Assembly: GCA_015063805.1 (NCBI GenBank)
Contig: SVTK01000006.1
Span: 1-64,000, forward strand
Length of the DNA stretch: 64,000 nt
Direction: 5' to 3'
From: Oscillospiraceae bacterium
GTDB lineage: Bacteria > Bacillota > Clostridia > Oscillospirales > CAG-272
The notes beneath the pieces were generated by a model. It was not told the DNA's origin, ran no database searches, and saw nothing but the letters and a program-made list of their open reading frames with translations. The position numbers and the translations under genes were made by a program. The stretch's first letter is position 1. Each line of letters begins with the position of its first letter. Positions 40,331 through 48,977 of the stretch are shown piece by piece.

Positions 40331-42946
40331 ATGCAGGGACTGACAAGGGCGCAGGTCGAGGCGGCCCGGGCGGCGCACGGGGAGAACAAGCTGACACAGA
40401 AAAAAAGCCGGGGCTTTTGGCGGCAGTTTGTGGGGAATTTGGGAGATCCCGTAATCCGCATTCTGCTGTGTGCCCTGGGGGTGAATCTGCTTTTTTTGTT
40501 CCAGGGGGGCGATTGGGTGGAGACGGTGGGGGTGGCTGTGTCGGTTTTCCTTGCTACCTTGATCTCCACCTTGTCCGAGTACAGCAGCGAGGCGGCCTTT
40601 GCCCGGCTCAATGCCGAGGAGGCGAACCGTCGGTGCCGCGTTCTGCGGGCCGAGGGGCTGGTGGAGCTTCCTGCCGCTGAATTGGTGGTGGGGGATACGG
40701 TGTGCATCGGGGCGGGGGAGGGCGTTCCCGCTGACGGACGGATCCTGCGGGGGCGGCTGGGGGTGGATCAGTCGGCCATGACGGGAGAGAGCAGGGAAGT
40801 GGAGAAGCACCCCGGTCGGGCAGGGGACGGCTCCCCTGCAGACCCCACGCTGCTGCTTTCGGGGACGGTGGTGCTGACGGGGGAGGCGGAATATGTGGTG
40901 ACGGCGGTGGGGGATTCCACCGTACTGGGTGGCATCTCCCGGGAGGTGCAGAGCGACACCCGTACCTCGCCCCTTAAGCTGAGGCTGACTCGTCTGGCCG
41001 CTACCATCAGCCGAATTGGGTATGCCGCGGCGGTACTGGTGGCCTTGGCGTATCTCTGCAACACCTTTCTCATGGACAGCGGTTTTCAGTGGACGGTGAT
41101 TCGCATGAAGCTGGCCGATCTGCCCTATTTGGGCTATCACCTGCTTCATGCCTTCACTCTGGCCCTGACGGTGATCGTCATGGCGGTGCCGGAGGGGCTG
41201 CCCATGATGATCGCGGTGGTGCTGTCGGCCAACATCCGGCGAATGCTCCGGGGACAGGTGCTGGTGCGCAAGCCCATGGGCATCGAAGCGGCGGGGAGCA
41301 TGAACCTGCTCTTTACCGACAAAACAGGTACCCTGACCGAGGGCAAGATGCGGGTGACTGCGCTGCTGACAGCGGAGGGGGAGAGCCGAAGTCTGCCCCG
41401 CGGGGCGGTGGGGGAGGCGGTTTCCCTCCATGCGGCCTGCAACTGTGATGCGGCCTGGGGGGCGCGGGAGCTGCTTGGGGGCAATGCCACCGATCGCGCT
41501 CTGGGGCTTTTTGTGGGACGGCGCAGGCAGGCGCTTCTCCCCATCGGGGAGAAACTGCCCTTTGACAGTCGCCGAAAGTTCTCTGCCGCCACGGTTCGCC
41601 GGGGCGGGGAGCTTTGCACCCTGGTGAAGGGGGCCCCCGATCTGCTTTTGCCCTATGTGCAGCGGGCGCTGAACCGGGAGGGACAGGCGGTGTTCTTTTC
41701 GACTGCCGGTTTTGGTTCGGTACTTCGGGAAGCTGCCGCCGGGGGCGGGCGGCTGCTTCTTTTGGGGGAGGCGGAGGGGGACTGCATTGCCGCACTGCGG
41801 AGGGGGGAGATTCCACCCTTGATCCTTCATGGCGTACTGGTGCTTCGCGACCGACTTCGCCCCGAGGCGAGGCGGGCGGTGCAGGATCTGCAGGGTGCGG
41901 GAATCGGTGTGGTGATGATCACCGGGGACAGCCCCGAAACGGGGGAGGCCATTGCCCGGGCCTGTGGGATCATCACGGGCGAGCGGCGTGAGGTGCTCAC
42001 CGGGGCGGCGCTGGAGAGAATGTCCGATGAAGCGGTGGCGGCAATTCTGCCGCGGCTGGCGGTGGTGGCCCGCGCCATGCCGGGCCACAAGAGCCGCCTG
42101 GTGCGGGTGGCTCAGGAGCAGGATCTGGTGGTGGGCATGACGGGGGACGGCATCAACGATGCGCCCGCCCTTCGGCTGGCGGATGTGGGTTTCGCCCAGG
42201 GCAGCGGCACGCAGGTCGCCCGTGAGGCGGGGGACATCATCATTTTGGACGATAATCTTGCCTCGGTGGCCCGGGCGGTGCTGTACGGGCGAAATATTTT
42301 CAAGAGCATCCGCAAGTTTATTGTGCTCCAGCTGACCATGAATTTCAGCGCGGTGGGGGTGTCCATGATCTGTCCCTTCCTCGGCATTGATGCCCCGGTG
42401 ACGGTGGTGCAGATGCTGTGGATCAATCTGATCATGGACACCCTGGGGGGGCTTGCTTTTGCGGGAGAGGCCGCCGATCCACGGCAGATGCGGGAGCCTC
42501 CCAAGCGGCGGGATGAGCCCATCCTGTGCGGGTACATGGTCAATCAGATCGCGTTGCTTGGGGGCTTTACGGTGGGGATGTGCCTTGCTTTTCTCAAATT
42601 GCCTGGGGTGGTGGCGCGGTTCCGGGAGGCCGAGGATGATATTTACCTGCTGACGGCATTTTTTGCCTTGTTCATTTTTGCCGGGGTGTTCAACTGCTTC
42701 AACGCCCGCACCGATCGGCTGAATCTTTTCGCGGGGCTTGGGAAAAATCCCGCGTTTATGGGGATCATGCTGGCGGTGGCGGTGGTGCAGATTCTCTTCG
42801 TCTATCTCGGCGGAAGCGTGCTGCGCACCGCCCCGCTGACCCCGTCGGAGTTGTCCGTTCCCCTTTGGGCGGCGTTGACGGTGATCCCCGCGGAGTTTCT
42901 GCGCAAGCTGATCTGGCGTGCGTGGAAGGGGAAGCAGGGGTATTGA
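40331..42946 (+). CDS. Cation-translocating P-type ATPase (calcium P2-type)
   Basis: 871 residues from ATG 40331 with GGAAGGCGG upstream. Cation-ATPase N-terminal domain; actuator loop SAMTGESREVEK; PEGLP in the ion-binding membrane helix (MAVPEGLPMMIAV); phosphorylation site FTDKTGTLTEGKM; hinge MTGDGINDAPALR; four C-terminal membrane helices. These point to a Ca2+ or related divalent-cation exporter of the plasma membrane. It stands alone, with a terminator on each side. Confidence 0.88.
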   Translation: MQGLTRAQVEAARAAHGENKLTQKKSRGFWRQFVGNLGDPVIRILLCALGVNLLFLFQGGDWVETVGVAVSVFLATLISTLSEYSSEAAFARLNAEEANRRCRVLRAEGLVELPAAELVVGDTVCIGAGEGVPADGRILRGRLGVDQSAMTGESREVEKHPGRAGDGSPADPTLLLSGTVVLTGEAEYVVTAVGDSTVLGGISREVQSDTRTSPLKLRLTRLAATISRIGYAAAVLVALAYLCNTFLMDSGFQWTVIRMKLADLPYLGYHLLHAFTLALTVIVMAVPEGLPMMIAVVLSANIRRMLRGQVLVRKPMGIEAAGSMNLLFTDKTGTLTEGKMRVTALLTAEGESRSLPRGAVGEAVSLHAACNCDAAWGARELLGGNATDRALGLFVGRRRQALLPIGEKLPFDSRRKFSAATVRRGGELCTLVKGAPDLLLPYVQRALNREGQAVFFSTAGFGSVLREAAAGGGRLLLLGEAEGDCIAALRRGEIPPLILHGVLVLRDRLRPEARRAVQDLQGAGIGVVMITGDSPETGEAIARACGIITGERREVLTGAALERMSDEAVAAILPRLAVVARAMPGHKSRLVRVAQEQDLVVGMTGDGINDAPALRLADVGFAQGSGTQVAREAGDIIILDDNLASVARAVLYGRNIFKSIRKFIVLQLTMNFSAVGVSMICPFLGIDAPVTVVQMLWINLIMDTLGGLAFAGEAADPRQMREPPKRRDEPILCGYMVNQIALLGGFTVGMCLAFLKLPGVVARFREAEDDIYLLTAFFALFIFAGVFNCFNARTDRLNLFAGLGKNPAFMGIMLAVAVVQILFVYLGGSVLRTAPLTPSELSVPLWAALTVIPAEFLRKLIWRAWKGKQGY

Positions 42947-42971
42947 GTGGGGGAAGACAGTCAAAAAGGGG

Positions 42972-43007
42972 CAAATATCCGCTTGGCTGTGCCAAGCGGA
43001 TGTTTGC
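42972..43007. terminator. Hairpin terminator between convergent genes
   Basis: AAATATCCGCTTGGC-TGT-GCCAAGCGGATGTTT between the P-type ATPase and the leftward XRE-TPR gene. Confidence 0.6.
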
Positions 43008-44153
43008 TTAAAGCGAGTTCGCTTTTGCGAGGATGACCCGGAAACGCTTGCTTCCCCGCAGAGGATCGAAAACGCTCCATTGGAGAGAGTTGGTGATCTG
43101 TTTTGCCGGGGGAACCGATGTGAGGTGGGCTGAGAAATCGATGCCATAAAAATACGGCAGCTGACTGGTTTTGTGATGATGTTTCTCGGCGGAACGCTGT
43201 CCAAAGCAGACTAGTTTTTCCAGCCAATCCATGGCCTCTTCGGTGCGGCCCAGCTTCATGCAGATCGAGGCGCACCGATCATAGGACAGATTGAGGGATA
43301 GGTTGGGGTGATATGGTTCATCGGCGTTTTTGCTCTGGAGGATCCTTTCGAACAGATCAATGCGGAGACGGTAACAGGTATAGGCTTCTTCCCACTTGCC
43401 TTGCTTCTCATATAAATATCCCAGCGCGGGTAAAATGGGCTCAATCTGGATCAGTTTGGTGTACAGAGCGTTGATGTACTGCACTTTTGCATCCTCGGTG
43501 CGGCCCATGGCCTCATAGACTACGGCAAGCTGAAATCCGCTTTGATCAACCACCTGTTTGGCATGTTCTTCAGCTTTGGCCAGGTCTCCTGCCATCCGAT
43601 AAATGCTGACCAATCTGCGATGTGCCAGGTCGAGATATTCCATATCGCTGCAATGGTGCAAAATTACATTGGCTTGACGGATGCCCTCCTGCATCATGGC
43701 GTGCATTTCATCGCCTCTGCCCGTTTCTTCTCCCTGTATTGTTTCCCGGTGATTTGCCCAAAGCAGACTCACGATGCTCCCCAGTGAGCAAGCGAGCAGC
43801 TTGTAGTTGTTGGGATATACAGCCAGTATTTTTTGCACATCTGCACAGCATGCCCGGCAATGGGCGAGGTCGCTTATTCCTTCGGGCTTGCTGCACCGTT
43901 TTTGATGGTATTCCCGAAGGAAGGCCTCTGTTTGTTCGTCGTCTGCATCCCCTGCAATGCCAAACAGAACGTCGGTGGATACGCCGAACACATGGGCCAG
44001 GGGGACGATCTGTGCGATATCCGGAAGGCTGGCTTCGGTTTCCCAGCGGCTGACGGCCTGGCAGGTGACATTTAGCTGTTCCGCCAGCTCTTCCTGGGTG
44101 AGGTTTCGCTCTTTGCGCAGCCCGCGAATGATTTTTCCCATAGTTTCGTGCAT
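43008..44153 (-). CDS. XRE-family regulator with TPR C-terminal region
   Basis: 381 residues. HTH at residues 5-60 (LTQEELAEQLNVTCQAVSRWE), then recognisable TPR-like repeats (GYLYEKQGKWEEAYTCYRLR, SICMKLGRTEEAMDWLEKLV). It ends WSVFDPLRGSKRF, the same tail motif as the protein at 643-1746. AAAGGAG precedes the ATG. Targets unknown. Confidence 0.85.
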   Translation of the reverse strand: MHETMGKIIRGLRKERNLTQEELAEQLNVTCQAVSRWETEASLPDIAQIVPLAHVFGVSTDVLFGIAGDADDEQTEAFLREYHQKRCSKPEGISDLAHCRACCADVQKILAVYPNNYKLLACSLGSIVSLLWANHRETIQGEETGRGDEMHAMMQEGIRQANVILHHCSDMEYLDLAHRRLVSIYRMAGDLAKAEEHAKQVVDQSGFQLAVVYEAMGRTEDAKVQYINALYTKLIQIEPILPALGYLYEKQGKWEEAYTCYRLRIDLFERILQSKNADEPYHPNLSLNLSYDRCASICMKLGRTEEAMDWLEKLVCFGQRSAEKHHHKTSQLPYFYGIDFSAHLTSVPPAKQITNSLQWSVFDPLRGSKRFRVILAKANSL

Positions 44154-44274
44154 GATATTTCTCCTTTGGACAATTTGTTGATTTGCTTCCGCCGAATACA
44201 GTATAACAGAGAATTTCCCTTATGTACAGCGACGCGAACAGGAATCGGACTCAACGGAGACTTGAATTTTGGCC

Positions 44275-44316
44275 AAAAAAGAGGAAGAGACGGGAACCGT
44301 CTCTTCCTCTTTTTTA
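44275..44316. terminator. Terminator of the rpmG-rplA operon
   Basis: AAAGAGGAAGAGACGG-GAAC-CGTCTCTTCCTCTTTTTT, strong in both directions. It closes the ribosomal operon after rplA. Confidence 0.9.
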
Positions 44317-44326
44317 CCGGTCAAAA

Positions 44327-45022
44327 TTAGCCAAGCTTAGCCTGGTTGATCTTGATGCCGGGGCCCATGGTAGATGCAAGGACACAGGACTTAATGTACT
44401 GACCCTTTGCAGCTGCGGGACGAGCCTTGATGATTGCGCCCATCAGGGTCTCAAAGTTCTCTTGGAGCTTCTCAGCACCGAAGGAAGCCTTGCCGATGGG
44501 GCAGTGGATGATGTTGGTCTTGTCCAGACGGTACTCGATCTTACCGGCCTTAGCCTCGGTAACAGCGCGAGCAACATCGGGGGTAACGGTGCCTGCCTTG
44601 GGGTTAGGCATCAGGCCCTTAGGACCGAGAACCTTACCCAGACGGCCGATCACGCCCATCATGTCGGGGCTTGCGATAACCACGTCGAACTCGAACCAGT
44701 TCTCCTGCTGAATCTTGGCAACCATGTCCTCAGCACCAACGTAGTCGGCACCTGCAGCCTTGGCAGCGTCAGCCTTGTCGCCCTTCGCGAAAACGAGGGT
44801 GCGGACGGTCTTACCGGTACCGTTCGGCAGAACTACGGCACCGCGGACCTGCTGGTCAGCGTGGCGGGAGTCAACGCCCAGACGGACGTGCAGCTCGATG
44901 GTCTCATCGAACTTTGCCTTAGAGGTCTGGCAAACCAGAGCCAGTGCCTCTGCGGGATCATACATCTTGTTCTTTTCAAGCAGCTTTACGCTGTCGGAAT
45001 ACTTCTTGCCCATTTTAGCCAT
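44327..45022 (-). CDS. rplA: 50S ribosomal protein L1
   Basis: 231 residues, the usual L1 length. Typical segments include [35 protein letters not shown] and [19 protein letters not shown]. It forms the L1 stalk of the 50S subunit and in many bacteria represses its own operon. AAGGAGG stands before the ATG, 14 bases after rplK. Unlike the common order, it is followed by a terminator and not by rplJ-rplL. Confidence 0.97.
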   Translation of the reverse strand: MAKMGKKYSDSVKLLEKNKMYDPAEALALVCQTSKAKFDETIELHVRLGVDSRHADQQVRGAVVLPNGTGKTVRTLVFAKGDKADAAKAAGADYVGAEDMVAKIQQENWFEFDVVIASPDMMGVIGRLGKVLGPKGLMPNPKAGTVTPDVARAVTEAKAGKIEYRLDKTNIIHCPIGKASFGAEKLQENFETLMGAIIKARPAAAKGQYIKSCVLASTMGPGIKINQAKLG

Positions 45023-45036
45023 TGTTCTTTACCTCC

Positions 45037-45462
45037 TTAGTCCTCGACCACAACACCCATGGAACGGGCGGTGCCGGCGATCATGCTCATAGCGGTCTCA
45101 ACAGAGGCAGCATTGAGGTCGGGCATCTTGGTCTCAGCGATCTTCTTAACCTGCTCGCGGGTGATGGTTGCAACCTTGGTCTTGTTCGGGGTAGCCGAAC
45201 CGGACTCGATGCCTGCAGCCTTCTTGATCAGCACGGGAGCGGGAGGAGTCTTGGTGATAAAGGTGAAGGAACGGTCTGCGTAAACGGTGATGACAACGGG
45301 GATGATCAGACCGATGTCATTCTTGGTGCGCTCGTTGAATTCCTTGGTGAAGTTGGGGATTGCAACGCCGTACTGACCGAGTGCGGGACCAACGGGGGGC
45401 TGGGGAGTAGCCTTGCCTGCAGGAAGCTGCAGCTTGATATAACCAATAATCTTCTTTGCCAT
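45037..45462 (-). CDS. rplK: 50S ribosomal protein L11
   Basis: 141 residues with the canonical start [20 protein letters not shown] and proline-rich [13 protein letters not shown]-terminal [20 protein letters not shown]. It binds 23S rRNA at the GTPase-associated centre. Preceded by nusG and followed by rplA. Confidence 0.97.
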   Translation of the reverse strand: MAKKIIGYIKLQLPAGKATPQPPVGPALGQYGVAIPNFTKEFNERTKNDIGLIIPVVITVYADRSFTFITKTPPAPVLIKKAAGIESGSATPNKTKVATITREQVKKIAETKMPDLNAASVETAMSMIAGTARSMGVVVED

Positions 45463-45541
45463 AATGAAAAATTACACCTCCAAATGTGGTACCATATACG
45501 GGAGAAATGAAGAATTTTTCTCCCTCCCACGAATGCGGACA

Positions 45542-46087
45542 TCAGAGCTCGTTGTCGGCCTGAATATCCTTGGTTTCCAGACGGATGGGCATATCGCGGC
45601 GCTCGGTTTTGACCAGCACCGTGACTTCCTTTCTGTCGTCCGAGAATTCCTGAACGGTTCCGCGGTAACCCTCGAAGAGGCCCGCGCAGATTTTGACTTT
45701 GCTTCCAACGTCGAAGCTGACGTTGACGGTGCGCGTCTCCACAGCCAGTGCCTCAACCTCTTCTTCGGTGAGGGGGGTGGGACGTGAACCGGGGCCGACG
45801 AAGCCTGTGACGCCGCGGATGTTGCGGACGACGTGCCAGCTTTCATCAGTCATGGTCATTTTGATGAGCACGTAGGAGGGGAAGATCTTCTCCTCGGTCT
45901 CGCGCTCAACATCGCCGTCGCTTTCCACAACCAGCTCGGTGGGAATGCGGACGTCGTAGATCAGATGGGAGAGGTTTCGGTTCTCCACGATCTTCTCCAG
46001 GTTTGCCTTGACCTTATTCTCGTATCCCGAATAGGTGTGCGCCACATACCAACGCGGGCCGAGGTTCATTTCATTGATATCACTCAT
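45542..46087 (-). CDS. nusG: Transcription termination/antitermination protein NusG
   Basis: 181 residues: NGN domain (RWYVAHTYSGYENKVKANLE ... FPSYVLIKMTM ... VRNIRGVTGFVG) and C-terminal KOW domain (VKICAGLFEGYRGTVQEF). It travels with RNA polymerase and influences pausing and coupling to ribosomes. The start at 46087 has only a weak Shine-Dalgarno; an internal ATG seven codons in is possible. 19 bases after secE. Confidence 0.95.
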   Translation of the reverse strand: MSDINEMNLGPRWYVAHTYSGYENKVKANLEKIVENRNLSHLIYDVRIPTELVVESDGDVERETEEKIFPSYVLIKMTMTDESWHVVRNIRGVTGFVGPGSRPTPLTEEEVEALAVETRTVNVSFDVGSKVKICAGLFEGYRGTVQEFSDDRKEVTVLVKTERRDMPIRLETKDIQADNEL

Positions 46088-46106
46088 GATCTAACCGCAG
46101 TTCGGA

Positions 46107-46388
46107 TCAGAACAGGCCGCCCAGCAGGGAGATGGCCTGAGAGAAACCAAAGTCAAGCAGACCGATCAGTGCGCTGGTGAGCACGACGATGACAACAACC
46201 ACAACGGTGTTGTTCTTGACCTGCTTCCAGGGGCACCAAACGATTTTCTTCAGCTCGCTCTTGTAGTCACGCCAGAACTTGCCCAGACGTGCGGAGAGCT
46301 TTACCTTTTCTTTCTTTTTCTTCTCGGGCTTCTTTGCTGCGTCGTTCTTCTCGGGGGTAACTTCGGTATTCTTTTCGATGTCTGCCAT
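46107..46388 (-). CDS. secE: Preprotein translocase subunit SecE
   Basis: 93 residues: a long charged lysine/glutamate-rich N-terminus, then FWRDYKSELKKIVWCPWKQV and one membrane helix, the short Gram-positive form of SecE. It clamps SecY in the translocon. AGGAGGGT precedes the ATG. Sixteen bases after rpmG. Confidence 0.93.
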   Translation of the reverse strand: MADIEKNTEVTPEKNDAAKKPEKKKKEKVKLSARLGKFWRDYKSELKKIVWCPWKQVKNNTVVVVVIVVLTSALIGLLDFGFSQAISLLGGLF

Positions 46389-46404
46389 GATTACCCTCCT
46401 GCCC

Positions 46405-46569
46405 TTACTTAGACTCTTTGTGAAGAGTGTGCTTGCGGCAGAACTTGCAGTACTTGTTCATCTCAAGTCTGTCCGGATCATTCTTCTTGTTCTTTTTGGT
46501 GTCATAGTTGCGCTGCTTGCACTCTGTGCAGACCAACGTAATTTTGACGCGCTGTTCATTCTTCGCCAT
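46405..46569 (-). CDS. rpmG: 50S ribosomal protein L33 (zinc-ribbon form)
   Basis: A 54-residue gene too short for the ORF track. It reads [20 protein letters not shown], then [20 protein letters not shown] and [14 protein letters not shown]. Two CxxC pairs (CTEC, CKFC) mark the zinc-binding C+ paralogue. GGAGGTG lies upstream of the ATG. It is the first gene of the rpmG-secE-nusG-rplK-rplA operon, the normal Firmicutes order. Confidence 0.93.
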   Translation of the reverse strand: MAKNEQRVKITLVCTECKQRNYDTKKNKKNDPDRLEMNKYCKFCRKHTLHKESK

Positions 46570-46694
46570 GGATGTCGGCACCTCCGATTCATTGAATTTA
46601 CCGCGTGTGCGGCGATTTAGTGTACCTCCCTCAGAAAAGGGTCGTGCGGGCGCAAAATACGCACGAAAAAAAGCCCTCTTGCAGAGGTAGTATC

Positions 46695-46723
46695 ATTATA
46701 ACAGATACCCCTTGCTTTGTCAA
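46695..46723 (-). promoter_or_regulatory. Promoter of the rpmG-secE-nusG-rplK-rplA operon
   Basis: Minus strand: perfect TTGACA, 17 bases, perfect TATAAT, about 126 bases before the rpmG start, as expected for a strong ribosomal promoter. Confidence 0.85.
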
Positions 46724-46756
46724 GGCTTTTTTTCTTTATTTTTCGGGATTTTGGGA

Positions 46757-47557
46757 TTATTTTTTGGTGGTTTGGCCGGCACTGGTGCAGGAAAGGCTGA
46801 TCCGCTCCACGGCGGTGACGCGGAAGCTGCTGTCCAGGGTGAAGAGCGCGCCGCTGAGGCGAAGGGGGCCATCCGCCGGCAGGAAGCGCTGGGGCATATG
46901 GGTGCGGAACTTGCGGATGACGGCATCGGCATCTGTGCCGAGGATGCCGTTGGCCGTGCCGCACATTCCCAGGTCGGTGATATAGCCGCTGCCCCGGGGC
47001 AAAATGCCTTCATCGGCGGTCTGTACATGGGTGTGAGTGCCGAAGATTACGGCAATCCGGCCGTCGAAGGCGCGGGCAAGGGCAAGTTTTTCGGCGGTAG
47101 CTTCGGCGTGGATATCCAGCATGGCAAAATCATAGCTGCCCGCATTGCGGTCGAGGATCTTTTCCACCGTATCAAATGGGTCGGCCAGGCTGTCCATGAA
47201 GACATTGCCCATGACATTGATGGCCAGCATCCGCCAGCTGCCGGCGGGGACGATGGCCCAGCCGCTGCCCGGTGCGGTGGGGGGATAATTGGCGGGGCGC
47301 AGGACGCGGGACTCCTCCTCCAGCAGGGGGATGAGGTCGCGTTTGCCCCAAACGTGGTTGCCGGTGGTGAGCAGATCCACCCCCGCATCCAGCAGGCGGT
47401 TGGCCTGTGTGGAGGAGAGACCGTGGATGTCGTCGGCGTTTTCGCCGTTGGCCACCACGCAGTCAGCGCCGAGGCGGCTGCGGAGGGACCACAGCTCCCG
47501 CTCCAGGTAATCTACGGTGCGGATGCCAACGATATCGCCCAGTGCAAGCAGTTTCAT
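46757..47557 (-). CDS. YmdB-family metallophosphoesterase
   Basis: 266 residues, the TIGR00282/YmdB family. Dimetal site motifs are all present: LALGDIVG, VANGENADD, TTGNHVWG, MLDIHAEAT and FGTHTHVQTADE. In Bacillus, YmdB is a cytosolic phosphodiesterase active on 2',3'-cyclic nucleotides and affects biofilm and sporulation decisions. The start has only a weak AAGGAAA. It lies 27 bases after an ECF S-component gene on the same strand. Confidence 0.85.
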   Translation of the reverse strand: MKLLALGDIVGIRTVDYLERELWSLRSRLGADCVVANGENADDIHGLSSTQANRLLDAGVDLLTTGNHVWGKRDLIPLLEEESRVLRPANYPPTAPGSGWAIVPAGSWRMLAINVMGNVFMDSLADPFDTVEKILDRNAGSYDFAMLDIHAEATAEKLALARAFDGRIAVIFGTHTHVQTADEGILPRGSGYITDLGMCGTANGILGTDADAVIRKFRTHMPQRFLPADGPLRLSGALFTLDSSFRVTAVERISLSCTSAGQTTKK

Positions 47558-47584
47558 GAGGGAGTTTTCCTTTTCTTTTGGATA

Positions 47585-48109
47585 TTATTTGGCATTGCGC
47601 TGACGGAGCGCGTGCAACGGAGAGGTTTTGTCAAAGACGAGGGCGAGGAGGATGTAGAAGATGCCGCTGATCACTGACTGCATGAGGTTGGGCAGGAGTT
47701 CAGCCAGAGGAGCAATCCAGCTGCCGCTGATGAAGAGGGCTGCCCAGATATAGTAGCCGCCGACACAGATGACAGCGGCGAAGGGAATCCCGAGGATGTT
47801 CCGCAGAGAGAGCATTTTCTTCCCCTTGACTGTGAAGCAGAAGGCGGTGGCACCCTTGATGAGCAGGGAGGCTGCGGCCCACATGGGATAGCCGGTCAGG
47901 AGGTCGGCCAGACATCCGCCGATGGCCGATGCGGCGATGGCATAGGGGAGGGGAAGCAGGGAAGCACAGAGAAAGACGAAGGTGTCACCCAGGTGGACAT
48001 AACCGTTGAGGGTAGGGATGCGGGGGAGGTATGCGGTGGCAACGAAAACCAGGGCGGCGAAGACCGCGGCAAGGCAAAGACGCTGCAGCGCAATGCGGGA
48101 GCGGGACAT
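47585..48109 (-). CDS. ECF transporter S component
   Basis: 174 residues, five to six hydrophobic segments. The early GYVHLGDTFVFLCASLLPLPYA and GGCLADLLTGYPMWAAASLLIKG resemble the vitamin-binding ECF S-component family (TIGR04002-like). The imported vitamin cannot be told from sequence. GAAGG precedes the ATG. The thi operon is only about 0.6 kb away on the other strand, but its riboswitch does not control this gene. Confidence 0.75.
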   Translation of the reverse strand: MSRSRIALQRLCLAAVFAALVFVATAYLPRIPTLNGYVHLGDTFVFLCASLLPLPYAIAASAIGGCLADLLTGYPMWAAASLLIKGATAFCFTVKGKKMLSLRNILGIPFAAVICVGGYYIWAALFISGSWIAPLAELLPNLMQSVISGIFYILLALVFDKTSPLHALRQRNAK

Positions 48110-48156
48110 GGTAAACCTTCTTTCTTTGAGTCTGTTGAGACAGACGAATTATCATC

Positions 48157-48185
48157 ATTATACATGACGCGATTTCATTTGTCAA
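48157..48185 (-). promoter_or_regulatory. Promoter of the ECF S-component and YmdB-like genes
   Basis: Minus strand: TTGACA, 17 bases, TATAAT, about 48 bases before the start at 48109. Confidence 0.75.
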
Positions 48186-48249
48186 TCGGAAGACGTGACA
48201 AGATTTTTTGCGGGGAGAAATATTTTTTTGCTTTTTTTGAAAAATCCTC

Positions 48250-48278
48250 TTGCTTTTTTCGGAAGGGTGTGATATAAT
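48250..48278 (+). promoter_or_regulatory. Promoter of tRNA-Trp
   Basis: TTGCTT, 17 bases, TATAAT, 16 bases before the tRNA 5' end. Confidence 0.7.
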
Positions 48279-48293
48279 ACCTGTGTTGTGAAT

Positions 48294-48369
48294 AGGGGTA
48301 TAGTTCAGTCGGTAGAACACCAGTCTCCAAAACTGGGTGTCGTGGGTTCAAATCCTCCTGCCCCTGCCA
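48294..48369 (+). tRNA. tRNA-Trp (CCA anticodon)
   Basis: Cloverleaf is complete: acceptor AGGGGTA/TGCCCCT, D-arm GTTC-AGTCGGTA-GAAC, anticodon arm CCAGT-CTCCAAA-ACTGG with anticodon CCA at 48327-48329, T-arm GTGGG-TTCAAAT-CCTCC (one mismatch-tolerant pair), discriminator G and an encoded CCA tail. A terminator follows directly. Confidence 0.95.
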
Positions 48370-48411
48370 AAAAATCCGCACACGCGAGTGTGCGGATTTT
48401 TTATTTTTTCG
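48369..48411 (+). terminator. Terminator of tRNA-Trp
   Basis: AAAAAATCCGCACAC-GCGA-GTGTGCGGATTTTTT. The same element, diverged, appears at 54926 at the head of the right direct repeat. Confidence 0.85.
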
Positions 48412-48484
48412 CTTTTCACTAAATCGGCGTGTACGGATTTTTCGGAAGGGAATAAGTAATCGTGAATAGTGAAGAAGTAAGGTA

Positions 48485-48514
48485 GCTTTTCGCCGAGGCG
48501 AAAAGCGTTTTTTT
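48485..48514 (+). terminator. Terminator-like hairpin in the left repeat
   Basis: GCTTTTCGC-CGAG-GCGAAAAGC followed by GTTTTTTTT; near-identical hairpins occur at 55033 and 56101. Confidence 0.65.
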
Positions 48515-48581
48515 TACATGAAGTTGAAAAGTAATAGGTTTTATGATATGATGGGTTAAAGTCAGTAAGGAGGTATATAAC

Positions 48582-48713
48582 ATGTCAAAATCGCAATATG
48601 TTTATCACGGCAGCCAGTACTTCTTTGATGTGGTTTGCCCGCAGCAAGCGTGCGGTGCGAATGCACAGGAATCACAAAAGGCTATATATGCTGCGGAAAG
48701 TTGGGACGTCTGA
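48582..48713 (+). pseudogene. Truncated copy of the gene at 55145
   Basis: 43 codons with a strong RBS (AAGGAGG) and a promoter (TTGAAA-17-TATGAT). It reads MSKSQYVYHGSQYFFDVVCP and on through ANAQESQKAIYAAE, then breaks to SWDV and a stop. The intact 154-residue homologue at 55145 has the same N-terminus (YVYHGSQYLFDVV, ANAQESQKAIYAAE). The break coincides with the end of the direct repeat, so the copy was cut when the thi region was placed here. Confidence 0.8.
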
Positions 48714-48759
48714 ACAACGGCTTACTTTTTCCTGTTGTGAAATTTTTGATGGAAACCTA

Positions 48760-48788
48760 TTGCAAAAATCTCTGCAAAGGTGTATAAT
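48760..48788 (+). promoter_or_regulatory. Promoter of the thi operon
   Basis: TTGCAA, 17 bases, TATAAT, about 20 bases before the TPP aptamer. Confidence 0.7.
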
Positions 48789-48805
48789 ATACCCACGACT
48801 GAACA

Positions 48806-48953
48806 AACGGGAGCTTGTATACAGGCTGAGAGGAAGGTGTGACCTTCGACCGAGAACCTGATTTGGATAATGCCAACGTAGGGATGCCTGATACGAGGAT
48901 ATTGGGAGGAACAAAAGATTTTTTGGAGTTACCGAATCGGTAGCTCCTTTTTT
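48806..48953 (+). promoter_or_regulatory. TPP riboswitch with terminator
   Basis: THI-box core: CGGGAGCTTG, CAGGCTGAGAGGAAGG, GACCGAGAACCTGATTTGGA, TAATGCCAACGTAGGGATG. A terminator hairpin GGAGTTACC-GAATC-GGTAGCTCC with TTTTTT ends at 48953, 24 bases before thiS. This is the transcription-attenuating layout: TPP binding favours the terminator and shuts the operon. Confidence 0.95.
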
Positions 48954-48977
48954 GTTGCATTTTTTTGGAGGTGTGAA

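Larger units (their letters stand above)
48369..48704. repeat. Left direct repeat flanking the thi operon
   Basis: About 335 bases that match 54926-55263 with scattered differences. Shared blocks include the tRNA-type terminator, TCGTGAATAGTGAAGAAGT, the GCTTTTCG hairpin, AATAGGTTTTATGATAT, and the first ~39 codons of the gene intact at 55145. Similarity stops abruptly near 48704 where the thi leader begins. Confidence 0.8.

Noticed and set aside
40163-43204. 1013-residue minus-strand ORF opposite the P-type ATPase
   Set aside because: Mirror of the ATPase codons; the plus strand has all catalytic motifs, while this frame has low-complexity His/Pro/Gln composition.
46712-47677. 321-residue plus-strand ORF opposite the YmdB-like gene
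   Set aside because: The minus strand encodes all YmdB metal-binding motifs; this frame is its shadow.
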